This document shows, in pieces, positions 16,499 to 24,526 of a stretch of 64,000 bases of DNA. Each line of letters opens with the position of its first letter. Position 1 is the first letter of the stretch. The translations under genes were made by a program, and so were the position numbers. Origin of the DNA: Cellulomonas sp. PhB143 (lineage in GTDB: Bacteria > Actinomycetota > Actinomycetes > Actinomycetales > Cellulomonadaceae); the NCBI RefSeq assembly GCF_003752595.1, contig NZ_RKIJ01000011.1, positions 55,322 to 119,321 of the forward strand. Reading direction: 5' to 3'. The notes under the pieces were generated by a model, which did not search any database, had not been told where the DNA came from, and worked only from the letters and a program-made list of their open reading frames with translations.

Positions 16499-17266
16499 GT
16501 GCCGATCCTCGAGATCGACGTCCCGCTGACCACCGCGACCGCGCGGTTCCCCGACGGCACGAGCGAGTCGGTCACGGCGCCGCCGGGCACCTACCGCCAC
16601 GCCGTGGTGGCCTCGCCCACCGACCCGGCGGCCGCGATCGGCGCGTTGACGGTCCGCGCCGACGTCCACGACGGCGTCGCCGCGCGGCTCGAGGCGCTCG
16701 CGCGCGCGCCGCGGTTCGTCGTCGAGCGCCGACCCCGCGTCGCGGGCGGCGGCAGCGTGCGCGTCCTCGCGCTGGTGGGCTCGGGGATCCCGCGCGAGCA
16801 CGGCGACGCGCCGGCGTGCGCCGGGGGACGGCCCGGCACCGCCGGCACCCTCGGCACCGCCCAGCCCGACGCCGTCCTGCTCCCCGCCCGCGACCCCGCG
16901 GAGAGCGAGGGGCAGCGCGCGGCGTGGACCGCGGCTGCCGGCCGGGAGCTCGTCGCCCGGGCGCTGCTCCGCGCGGCGCAGGAGCGGACGCGGGCCCGTG
17001 GGCTGCGCGAGCGTGCCGGTCGCCTGCGCGGCGGCACCGAGCCGCTCGGGCGCTGGGAGGTGCTGCAGTGGCTCACCGACGGGCGGTTCGCGGGACGGGG
17101 GGCGCAGGACGCCGCCGCGCGGCACGCGCTCGACGGGCGCAGCACCGCCCTGGTGGACGTCGCCGAGGGTCTGCCGGTGCACGACGACGCCCCACCCGAA
17201 GGGAGTCACGGATGGGGCGTCGTCGTGCGGGCCGGGCGTGCCGACCCGGTCGAGGTCAGTCCTTGA
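16499..17266 (+). CDS. Uncharacterised protein in the SAM-IV-controlled unit
   Basis: I do not recognise this 255-residue protein. The first 75 residues look strand-rich (ILEIDVPLTTATARFPDG and the TVRADVHDGVAARLEALA segment). A Gly/Ala-rich middle follows, then a long Arg/Ala helix (about 140-180), and an acidic C-terminus with TALVDVAEGLPVHDD and GWGVVVRAG. No signal peptide, membrane segment or metal motif is visible. The GTG start is five bases after the desulfurase stop, so it is almost surely cotranscribed and under the SAM-IV switch. Its 3' end overlaps the convergent CsbD gene by 11 bases. Confidence 0.75.
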   Translation: MPILEIDVPLTTATARFPDGTSESVTAPPGTYRHAVVASPTDPAAAIGALTVRADVHDGVAARLEALARAPRFVVERRPRVAGGGSVRVLALVGSGIPREHGDAPACAGGRPGTAGTLGTAQPDAVLLPARDPAESEGQRAAWTAAAGRELVARALLRAAQERTRARGLRERAGRLRGGTEPLGRWEVLQWLTDGRFAGRGAQDAAARHALDGRSTALVDVAEGLPVHDDAPPEGSHGWGVVVRAGRADPVEVSP

Positions 17267-17429
17267 AGGCGTCCTTGACCTTCTCGCCGGCCTGCTTGAT
17301 GTTCGCGGAGGCCTGGTCGCCCTTGCCCTCCGCCGCGAGGCTGTCGTTGTCGGTCGCCTTGCCGGCGGCCTCCTTGGCCTTGCCCTGAGCGTTCTCACCG
17401 GCGTTCGAGATCTTGTCGTCGAGTCCCAT
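17256..17429 (-). CDS. CsbD-family stress protein
   Basis: The 57-residue hydrophilic protein has the CsbD pattern: MGLDDKISNAGENAQGKAKEA followed by Lys/Ala/Gly-rich repeats and KQAGEKVKDAFKD. CsbD proteins are small general-stress proteins controlled by sigma-B-type factors in other Gram-positives; the molecular role is unknown. ATG at 17429 follows GGAGACCGAC. It is a single-gene unit whose 3' end overlaps the unknown gene at 16499 by 11 bases. Confidence 0.9.
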   Translation of the reverse strand: MGLDDKISNAGENAQGKAKEAAGKATDNDSLAAEGKGDQASANIKQAGEKVKDAFKD

Positions 17430-17533
17430 GTCGGTCTCCTCTCGTGGTAGCACCCGGTGGTGCACCGGGTTCGCAGTGACAGGGTGAGCGTAGGCACGCC
17501 CGCCGTGGACTCGCACCCGGCGAGCGCGCGGGC

Positions 17534-18526
17534 TCAGCGCGGGACGACCGTCCCGGCGAAGTGCCGCCGGGCGCGCCAGGCGTCCCACCCGACGTACTCG
17601 TGCCCGTCGCCCGCGCCGTCTGCCGCCGGGGTGATCGCGACGTCGACCGTCCCGGGCAGCAGGACGGGGTGCGCGAAGCGGACCGTCCAGTCGTAGGCCG
17701 CGCCCCGGGCGGTGCCGACCTCGGCGAGCGCGCGCGCGGCGGTGTACATCCCGTGCGCGACGGCCCGCGGGAACCCGAACGCCTTGGCGCTCAGCGCGGA
17801 GAGGTGGATGGGGTTGCGGTCGCCGGAGACGGCGGCGTAGGCGCGCCCCGTGCCCGCGGGAAGGCGCCACCGGCCCGTGGGCAGCGGGGGGACGAACCCG
17901 GGGCGGGAGCCGGCCGGCTCCTGCGCGTCGTGGGCGCCGGCGGTGCCTTCGGCGCCGTCTGTGCCCGTGGCCTCGAGCGAGACGCCGCGCGCGAGATACG
18001 TCGACACCCCGCGGTAGGCGCCCTCGCCGTCGGCCCGGACCTCCGTCACGAGGTCGACCGTCACGCCCCGCCGGTGGGGGCGCAGGTCCTGCGCCCACGC
18101 GTCGACCGTCAGGAGCTGCCCGAGCGCCACGGGCCGGGCGAGGGTGACCGCGTTGGCCACGTGCACCATCCCGAGCAGGGGGAGGGGGAAGTCGCCGCGG
18201 ACCATGAGGGCGGTCGCGACCGGGAAGGCGAGCACGTGCAGGAACCCCGCGGGCAGCGCGTCGCCCACCCGTTCGCCGACGAGCCGCTGGTAGGCCGCCA
18301 GGCGCGCCGCCACCTCGGGCCCGGTGGGGACGTCCTCGACGCGCAGCGCCACCGCGGGCAGCGCGGGCTCGGGAGTCTCGCCCGGGAGCACGCGGCGCGC
18401 CGCGATGGTGCCCGACGACGCCGCTCCCCGCGCGTAGAGCCCGCCGAGCCCGGGCGTGGTCGCCAGGGGCTCGGTGCGGTAGGCGCCCGGGGCACCCGTC
18501 GGCACGCCGGGGGCGGCGAGCGTCAT
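17534..18526 (-). CDS. MaoC-like (R)-hydratase/dehydratase (HtdX-like)
   Basis: The 330-residue protein has two hot-dog halves. The catalytic hydratase-2 motif is in the C-terminal half: YAAVSGDRNPIHLSALSAKA, with the conserved Asp and His, followed by VAHGMYTAARAL. It should hydrate or dehydrate enoyl/3-hydroxyacyl thioesters. The ATG overlaps the stop of the HMwFabG gene (ATGA). The order thiolase-HMwFabG-MaoC matches the mycobacterial fadA2-fabG4-htdX neighbourhood, supporting a role in acyl-thioester metabolism. Confidence 0.85.
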   Translation of the reverse strand: MTLAAPGVPTGAPGAYRTEPLATTPGLGGLYARGAASSGTIAARRVLPGETPEPALPAVALRVEDVPTGPEVAARLAAYQRLVGERVGDALPAGFLHVLAFPVATALMVRGDFPLPLLGMVHVANAVTLARPVALGQLLTVDAWAQDLRPHRRGVTVDLVTEVRADGEGAYRGVSTYLARGVSLEATGTDGAEGTAGAHDAQEPAGSRPGFVPPLPTGRWRLPAGTGRAYAAVSGDRNPIHLSALSAKAFGFPRAVAHGMYTAARALAEVGTARGAAYDWTVRFAHPVLLPGTVDVAITPAADGAGDGHEYVGWDAWRARRHFAGTVVPR

Positions 18527-19896
18527 CGGCCCACCAGGTTCTGTCCGCAGACGCGCAGCACCTGCCCGGTGATCCCGGTGGACCCCGGCGAGGCGAGGAA
18601 CGCGATCGCCTCGGCCACGTCGACCGGCTGCCCGCCCTGCTGGAGCGAGGAGGCCCGCCGCGCGACCTGGCGGGGCACGAGCGGGATCGACGCCGTCATG
18701 TCCGTCTCGATGAATCCCGGCGCGACGGCGTTGGCGGTGCCGCCGAGCGCCGCCACGAGCCGCGCCGTCGCCCGGGTGTGGCCGATGACGCCCGCCTTGG
18801 AGAAGCCGTAGTTCGTCTGCCCGCGGTTGCCCGCGATCCCGGACGTCGAGGCCAGGGAGACGATGTGCGGGGCCTCGGAGAACCCGCCCACGTCGAGCAG
18901 GTGCCCGGTGATGCGCAGCTGGGCCGCGAGGTTGACCGCGACGACCGCGTCCCACTGCGCGGGCCTCATGTTGGCGAGCAGCTTGTCCCGCAGGATGCCC
19001 GCGTTGTGCACCAGGACGTGCAGGCCGCCGTGCCGGCTGCGCGCGTGCTCGAGGATCCGTGCGCCGGCGTCGTCGGCCGTGACGTCGAGCTGGAGGGCGG
19101 TGCCGCGGACCTCGTTGGCGACCGCGGCGAGCGCCTCGCCGGCGGCGGGCACGTCGACGACGACGACGCTCGCGCCGTCGCGGGCGAGCGTGCGCGCCAC
19201 CTCCGCGCCGATCCCGCGGGCGGCGCCGGTGACCACGGCGACGCGTCCGGCGAGGGGGCGCGACCGGTCGAACCCGGTGGCGTCCCAGGCGGGCCCGGCG
19301 CCGACCTCGAGCAGCTGGCCGTCGACGAACGCCGAGCGGCCGGAGAGGAAGAAGTGCAGCGCGGCGAGCGCCGCGGGGTCGCCCGCGCCGGCGCCGGCGA
19401 CCAGCTGGACGCCGTTGGCGGTCGCGCCGGCGCGCAGCTCCTTGGCGACCGAGCGCAGGAAGCCCTCGACACCGGCACGGGTCGCGGCCAGCGCGGGGGA
19501 GTCCCCGTCGCCGGGGGCGCGGGAGACCGTCACGACGCGCCCGCACCGGGCGAGGCGCCGCAGCTGGGCGCCGAGGGCGAGGACCGGGTCGTGCAGGTCC
19601 TCGGGCGTCTTCGCCTCGGTGACGACGACGACGATCGCGCCCCAGCGCTCGACGCCCTCGGGCACGGCGTCGCCGCGCGCCTGGCGTACGTCCAGGTCCC
19701 AGCCGAGCAGGGCCCGCGCGACCGCATCGGCGTCGTCGGCCGCGTCGGGTCGGCCGCCGACGACGAGGACGGGGCCGGGGACCAGCGGCGCGGACGGGTC
19801 GTGCCGGCGCAGGACGACGGGCTGCGGCAGGCCGAGCCGCTGGGCGAGGCCCTTGACGAGGCCGCCGTCGACGGCCTTGAGGTAGGAGTCGGTCAT
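18523..19896 (-). CDS. High-molecular-weight 3-oxoacyl-thioester reductase (FabG4-like)
   Basis: The 457-residue protein has an N-terminal flavodoxin/Rossmann-like domain (about 1-205) and a complete SDR domain (about 215-457). The latter carries TGAARGIGAEVA for cofactor binding, NAG in VLVHNAGIL, Ser in SLASTSG, and Tyr363/Lys367 in NYGFSKAG. This two-domain plan is the HMwFabG family, typified by mycobacterial FabG4, which reduces 3-oxoacyl-CoA with NADH. The gene lies three bases after the thiolase stop and overlaps the MaoC gene, forming one operon. Confidence 0.9.
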   Translation of the reverse strand: MTDSYLKAVDGGLVKGLAQRLGLPQPVVLRRHDPSAPLVPGPVLVVGGRPDAADDADAVARALLGWDLDVRQARGDAVPEGVERWGAIVVVVTEAKTPEDLHDPVLALGAQLRRLARCGRVVTVSRAPGDGDSPALAATRAGVEGFLRSVAKELRAGATANGVQLVAGAGAGDPAALAALHFFLSGRSAFVDGQLLEVGAGPAWDATGFDRSRPLAGRVAVVTGAARGIGAEVARTLARDGASVVVVDVPAAGEALAAVANEVRGTALQLDVTADDAGARILEHARSRHGGLHVLVHNAGILRDKLLANMRPAQWDAVVAVNLAAQLRITGHLLDVGGFSEAPHIVSLASTSGIAGNRGQTNYGFSKAGVIGHTRATARLVAALGGTANAVAPGFIETDMTASIPLVPRQVARRASSLQQGGQPVDVAEAIAFLASPGSTGITGQVLRVCGQNLVGR

Positions 19897-19899
19897 GGT

Positions 19900-21291
19900 T
19901 CAGGCCTCCGTGCCGGGCGCGGCCGACTCGATGATCGCGGCGACGCCGAGCCCGCCGGCGGCGCAGACGGACACGAGCGCCCGCGCGGTGCGGCCGGTCT
20001 CGGCGGCCCGCGCCGCGGCGAGCTTGGCCGCGGTCGCGACGATGCGCCCGCCGGTCGCGGCGAAGGGGTGCCCGGCGGCGACGGACGAGCCGTTGACGTT
20101 GAGCCGGTCGCGGTCGATCGACCCGAGGGGGCCGTCGAGGCCCAGCTCCTCGCGGCAGTAGTCCGCGTCCTCCCAGGCGGCGAGGGTGGTCAGCACCGTG
20201 GACGCGAACGCCTCGTGGATCTCGTAGAGGTCGAAGTCGCCCAGCCCGAGCCCGTGGCGGGCGAGCAGCCGCGGGACGGCGTGCGCGGGCGCCATGAGCA
20301 GGCCCTCGTGGCCGTGCACGTAGTCCACGGCGGCGGTCTCCGCGTCGACGACCCGGGCGAGGACGGGCAGGTGGCGCTCGGCTGCCCAGGCGCGCGAGGC
20401 GAGCAGGACGGCGGAGGCGCCGTCGGTGAGCGGCGTCGAGTTCCCGGCGGTCATCGAGGGCTCGGTGCCCTCGAGGCGTGCGCCGAAGACCGGCCGGAGC
20501 GACGCGAGCTTCTCGGCGCTCGAGTCGGGGCGCAGGTTCTGGTCGCGCGTCAGGCCGCGGAACGGCGTCACGAGGTCGTCGAAGAACCCCGAGTCCCACG
20601 CCGCGGCGAGGTTGCGGTGGCTCGCGAGCGCGACCGCGTCCTGCGCCTCGCGCGTGATGCCCCAGCGGGCGGTCGTGATGGCCTGGTGCTCGCCCATCGA
20701 CAGGCCGGTGCGCGGCTCGTCCGTGCTCGGCGAGAGCGGTGCGAGGTCTCGGGGCCGCAGCTTCGCGAACGCCGCGACGCGGGCCTTGGTGCTCCGGGCG
20801 TGGCTCGCCTCGAGCAGCACGCGGCGCAGCCCCTCGCTCACGGCGATCGGGGCGTCGGAGACGGTGTCCGCGCCTCCGGCGATCCCGGACTCGACCTGGC
20901 CGAGCCGGATCTTGTTGGCGACGCTCACGACGGCCTCGAGCCCGGTGGCGCAGGCCTGCTGGAGGTCGTAGGCGGGCGTCTGCGGGGAGAGCGACGAGCC
21001 CAGGACCGACTCGCGGACCAGGTTGAAGTCGCGCGAGTGCTTGAGGACGGCGCCCCCCACCACCTCGCCGAGGCGCTCGCCCTGCAGCCCGAACCGGGCG
21101 ACGAGCCCCTCGAGCGCCGCGGTGAACATGTCCTGGTTGCTCGCGGCGGCGTACTTCCCGCCGGCTCGCGCGAACGGGATCCGGTTCCCGCCGACGATCA
21201 CGGCGTCGCGGGTCCGCGGCACGCCTGCGGCCCCGCCGCTTGCTCCGGCGTCCTCGGATCGGCTGCTCGCGGGTTCGGGCGTCGTGGCCAC
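19900..21291 (-). CDS. Acetyl-CoA acyltransferase (thiolase, FadA2/FadI-like)
   Basis: The 463-residue thiolase has the acyl-forming Cys at about residue 114 in DLQQACATGLEAV. The His of YEIHEAFAS, the GHPFAATGGR segment and the second Cys in SVCAAGGLGVA complete the active site. It would cleave 3-oxoacyl-CoA or condense acetyl-CoA units. The GTG start at 21291 follows GGAG by eight bases and adds a Ser/Ala-rich N-terminal tail of about 25 residues. It is the first gene of the leftward operon; a TetR-type palindrome lies 91 bases upstream. Confidence 0.92.
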   Translation of the reverse strand: MATTPEPASSRSEDAGASGGAAGVPRTRDAVIVGGNRIPFARAGGKYAAASNQDMFTAALEGLVARFGLQGERLGEVVGGAVLKHSRDFNLVRESVLGSSLSPQTPAYDLQQACATGLEAVVSVANKIRLGQVESGIAGGADTVSDAPIAVSEGLRRVLLEASHARSTKARVAAFAKLRPRDLAPLSPSTDEPRTGLSMGEHQAITTARWGITREAQDAVALASHRNLAAAWDSGFFDDLVTPFRGLTRDQNLRPDSSAEKLASLRPVFGARLEGTEPSMTAGNSTPLTDGASAVLLASRAWAAERHLPVLARVVDAETAAVDYVHGHEGLLMAPAHAVPRLLARHGLGLGDFDLYEIHEAFASTVLTTLAAWEDADYCREELGLDGPLGSIDRDRLNVNGSSVAAGHPFAATGGRIVATAAKLAAARAAETGRTARALVSVCAAGGLGVAAIIESAAPGTEA

Positions 21292-21381
21292 GGCCTGTGC
21301 TCCTTCGCTCTGGGCTCGCCCAGGACGCGTCCTGGGCTCGGCGCGAGCAGGAGGTCCGGCTCGCGGGGGTGTCCGGAACTC

Positions 21382-21398
21382 AGAGTACCTGATACTCT
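21382..21398. promoter_or_regulatory. Probable TetR operator between thiolase and TetR genes
   Basis: AGAGTACCTGATACTCT is a 17-base inverted repeat with perfect six-base arms and a five-base spacer. It sits in the divergent region between the thiolase operon and the TetR-acyl-CoA oxidase operon, where one site could control both directions. The AT-richness stands out against the GC-rich surroundings. Confidence 0.7.
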
Positions 21399-21514
21399 CG
21401 GTGCGGTATGCGGCGGTGACCGCCCCGCAGCACCATCCCAGGCAGTCGATCGGGCCGGCGGCCCGTTCCCGACCAGCCTAGGGACGACACCGACGTCGGG
21501 CACCCGGAGGCATC

Positions 21515-22279
21515 ATGAGCAACGCGGACACCGTGGCGGACGGCCGCTCCACGCGCTGGGACGAGCACCGCGCCGCCCGTCGGGCGACGCTGCTCGAGCT
21601 GGCGCGCAAGGCCGTGCACAAGCGCGGCCCCGCCGTCTCCATGGACGAGATCGCGGCGGAGTGCGGCACGTCCAAGTCGATCGTCTACCGCTACTTCGAC
21701 GACAAGACGGGCCTGCAGGTGGCCGTCGGCGAGGACGTCGGCGTCCAGATGCGCCACGCCCTGAGCCGCGCGGCGGAGGAGGCCGGCACGCCCGAGCGCG
21801 CGCTGCGCGCGATGGTCCGGGTCTACCTCGAGATGGTCGAGCAGTCGCCCAACGTCTACTACTTCGTGACGCGCACCGGCGTGATCGCCGGGACCGACGT
21901 CGACGGCAACCCCGCGGCGGCGCCGCTCGACGCGTTCCTGGAGTCCGTCACCGAGCTGGTCGCGCGCCCCTTCGCGCAGGTCGCCCACGTGAACCACGCC
22001 GTCGCCGCGTCGTGGGCCGCCGGCGCGGTCGGGTTCGTGCGCGGGGCCGGCGAGTGGTGGCTCGCCCACCGCGCCGAGCCGGGCACGCCCTCGCGCGAGG
22101 AGCTCACCGAGCAGGTCGCCGACTGGCTCTGGTTCGGCCCCGTGGGCGTCCTGTCCGAGCACCGGGTCCCGAGCCCGCCGACGGCCCGCACCGCACCCGC
22201 AGGAGCCGCACCAGACACAGCACCCACGTCACCCACAGCACCCACGTCACCCACAGCAAACCCCGGGGAGAACCGATGA
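21515..22279 (+). CDS. TetR-family transcriptional regulator
   Basis: The 254-residue regulator has an N-terminal TetR helix-turn-helix (about 20-70; AVSMDEIAAECGTSKSIVYRYFDDK). A helical ligand domain follows, with LEMVEQSPNVYYFVTRTG and a WAAGAVGFVRGAGEWWL segment. The last 45 residues are a Pro/Thr/Ala tail containing a repeated PTSPTA coded by an imperfect 18-base direct repeat. ATG at 21515 follows GGAGG by four bases. The stop overlaps the acyl-CoA oxidase start (ATGA). It probably represses both flanking acyl-CoA operons through the palindrome at 21382; the ligand is likely an acyl-CoA (inference). Confidence 0.9.
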   Translation: MSNADTVADGRSTRWDEHRAARRATLLELARKAVHKRGPAVSMDEIAAECGTSKSIVYRYFDDKTGLQVAVGEDVGVQMRHALSRAAEEAGTPERALRAMVRVYLEMVEQSPNVYYFVTRTGVIAGTDVDGNPAAAPLDAFLESVTELVARPFAQVAHVNHAVAASWAAGAVGFVRGAGEWWLAHRAEPGTPSREELTEQVADWLWFGPVGVLSEHRVPSPPTARTAPAGAAPDTAPTSPTAPTSPTANPGENR

Positions 22280-24477
22280 CCACGACGTCCGACCTGTCCG
22301 ACGCCGCCTCGCCGACGCCGGCCGGCTCCGGCCACGCGAGCGAGCCGACGACCAACACCACCGCCGGCACCGTCGACGCGACGACCGGCGCACCCACGTC
22401 GCAGCCCGCGACGGGCCCGGCCCCGACCGCGGCCGGGGACGACGAGCGCATCGACGTCGAGGGCCTCGGTCGCGTCCTGCTCGGGCGCTGGTCGGAGCTG
22501 CGGTCCCGGGCGCGCGCCGCGGCCGGCGACCCGGCGTTCCACAAGATCGAGGGCCTGCCCACGCAGGAGCACCGCGAGCGCGTGCTCGACCAGTGCCGCC
22601 GGCTCGCGACCGTCGGCCAGGTGCACACCGCGTTCCCCGAGCGGCTCGGCGGCTCGGACAACCCGGGCGGCAACCTCGCCGGGTTCGAGGAGCTCGTCGC
22701 CGCCGACCCGTCGCTGCAGATCAAGGCCGGCGTCCAGTGGGGCCTGTTCGCCTCCGCGATCCTGCACCTGGGGGTCGAGGAGCAGCAGGACCGCTACCTC
22801 CCCGGCGCCATGGACCTCACCGTCCCCGGCGCGTTCGCGATGACGGAGACGGGCCACGGGTCCGACGTCGCCAGCGTTGCCACCACCGCCACCTACGACC
22901 CGGCCACCGAGGAGTTCGTCCTCCACACGCCGTTCCGCGCCGCGTGGAAGGACTACCTCGGCAACGCGGCGGTGCACGCGACGGCCGCGACGGTGTTCGC
23001 CCAGCTCGTCACCCAGGGCGTCAACCACGGGGTGCACTGCTTCTACGTCCCGATCCGCGAGGTCCGCGAGGACGGCAGCGCCGGCGACTTCCTGCCGGGC
23101 GTCGGGGGCGAGGACGACGGCCTCAAGGGCGGGCTCAACGGCGTCGACAACGGTCGCCTGCACTTCGACCACGTCCGCGTCCCGCGGGCGGACCTGCTCT
23201 CGCGCTACGGCAGCGTCGCGGCGGACGGCTCGTACGCCTCGTCGATCGACAGCCCCGGACGCCGGTTCTTCACCATGCTCGGCTCGCTCGTGCAGGGCCG
23301 CGTCTCGCTCGACGGGGCCGCGTCGAACGCCTCGAAGATCGGCCTCGCGATCGCCGTCACCTACGGCAACCAGCGGCGGCAGTTCACCGCGGCCTCGCCG
23401 ACGGACGAGGTCGTCCTCCTCGACTACGGCACGCACCGCCGCCGGCTCCTGCCGCGCGTCGCGGAGACCTACGCGACCCACTTCGCCCACGACCGCCTCC
23501 TGGACCTGTTCCACTCGGTGTTCTCCGGCGACGAGGACACCCCGGAGACGCGCGAGGACCTGGAGACCACGGCCGCCGCCCTCAAGGCGACGAGCACGCG
23601 CTTCGCGCTCGACACCCTGCAGGAGACCCGCGAGGCCTGCGGCGGCGCGGGGTTCCTCACGGAGAACCGCATCACGAGCCTGCACGCCGACATGGACGTC
23701 TACGCGACCTTCGAGGGCGACAACACGGTCCTGCTCCAGCTCGTCGGCAAGCGGCTGCTCAGCGACTACGCGAAGCAGCTCAAGGGCATCACGCCCGGCG
23801 GCATGGCGCGCTACGTGGTCGACCGGGCGGCGAGCGCTGCCCTGCACCGCACGCCCCTGCGCCGCGCGGCGCAGGCGCTCGCCGACCAGGGCTCGGCACG
23901 CCGTGCGGCCGGGCACCTGCGCGAGACCGAGACCCAGCGCGCGCTGCTGACGGACCGCGTGGACACGATGGTCGAGGCCGTCGCGCTCGCGCTGCGCCCG
24001 GCGCAGAAGGCCTCACCCGCGGAGGCGGCGCGGATCTTCGACGAGCACCAGTCCGAGCTGGTCGAGGCGGCCCGGGCGCACGCGGACCTGCTGCGCTGGG
24101 AGGCGTTCACGCAGGCGCTGACGACGATCGAGGACGCCGGCACCCGCACGGTGATGACGCGGGTGCGCGACCTCTTCGGCCTCACGCTCGTCGAGCGGCA
24201 CCTCGCCTGGTACCTGATCAACGGCCGGCTCTCCGCGCAGCGCGCGCGCACCGTGACGAGCTACATCGAGCGGCTGCTCCTGCGCCTGCGCCCGCACGCC
24301 CAGGACCTCGTCGACGCCTGGGGGTTCGGCCCGGAGCACCTGCGGGCGAAGATCGCCTCCGGCGCCGAGGCCGAGCGCCAGGACGAGGCGCGCGCCTACT
24401 ACCGCGAGCTGCGTGCGAGCGGGGACGCCCCGATCAGCGAGAAGGCGCAGAAGAAGGCGGCGGCGAAACAGCGCTGA
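22276..24477 (+). CDS. Acyl-CoA oxidase / dehydrogenase (ACOX family)
   Basis: The 733-residue flavoenzyme has an acyl-CoA dehydrogenase core (about 60-500) with AMTETGHGSDVASV for FAD/substrate contact, CGGAGFLTENR, and the presumed catalytic Glu at about 480 in ATFEGDNTVLLQLVGKRLL. A C-terminal ACOX domain follows (about 560-720). This C-terminal domain and the Glu position fit acyl-CoA oxidases more than ordinary FadE. The first 55 residues are a Thr/Ala-rich low-complexity extension. The ATG overlaps the TetR stop. It would introduce the double bond in the beta-oxidation cycle served by the leftward hydratase, reductase and thiolase genes. Confidence 0.87.
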   Translation: MTTTSDLSDAASPTPAGSGHASEPTTNTTAGTVDATTGAPTSQPATGPAPTAAGDDERIDVEGLGRVLLGRWSELRSRARAAAGDPAFHKIEGLPTQEHRERVLDQCRRLATVGQVHTAFPERLGGSDNPGGNLAGFEELVAADPSLQIKAGVQWGLFASAILHLGVEEQQDRYLPGAMDLTVPGAFAMTETGHGSDVASVATTATYDPATEEFVLHTPFRAAWKDYLGNAAVHATAATVFAQLVTQGVNHGVHCFYVPIREVREDGSAGDFLPGVGGEDDGLKGGLNGVDNGRLHFDHVRVPRADLLSRYGSVAADGSYASSIDSPGRRFFTMLGSLVQGRVSLDGAASNASKIGLAIAVTYGNQRRQFTAASPTDEVVLLDYGTHRRRLLPRVAETYATHFAHDRLLDLFHSVFSGDEDTPETREDLETTAAALKATSTRFALDTLQETREACGGAGFLTENRITSLHADMDVYATFEGDNTVLLQLVGKRLLSDYAKQLKGITPGGMARYVVDRAASAALHRTPLRRAAQALADQGSARRAAGHLRETETQRALLTDRVDTMVEAVALALRPAQKASPAEAARIFDEHQSELVEAARAHADLLRWEAFTQALTTIEDAGTRTVMTRVRDLFGLTLVERHLAWYLINGRLSAQRARTVTSYIERLLLRLRPHAQDLVDAWGFGPEHLRAKIASGAEAERQDEARAYYRELRASGDAPISEKAQKKAAAKQR

Positions 24478-24495
24478 CGGCGTCGCCCCCGACGG

Positions 24496-24526
24496 GCCCC
24501 GCACCGCCGACGGCGGTCAGCGGGGC
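24496..24526. terminator. Hairpin between convergent acyl-CoA oxidase and permease genes
   Basis: GCCCCGC pairs with GCGGGGC and the inner ACCGCC pairs with GGCGGT around a GAC loop, with a two-base bulge. It lies between the acyl-CoA oxidase stop and the permease stop, overlapping the latter, and could terminate both. Confidence 0.6.

Noticed and set aside
18778-22275. A long plus-strand open frame running into the acyl-CoA oxidase frame, suggesting a giant protein.
   Set aside because: Its first part lies antisense to HMwFabG and thiolase and through the TetR gene in another frame. The true start is ATG 22276, overlapping the TetR stop.
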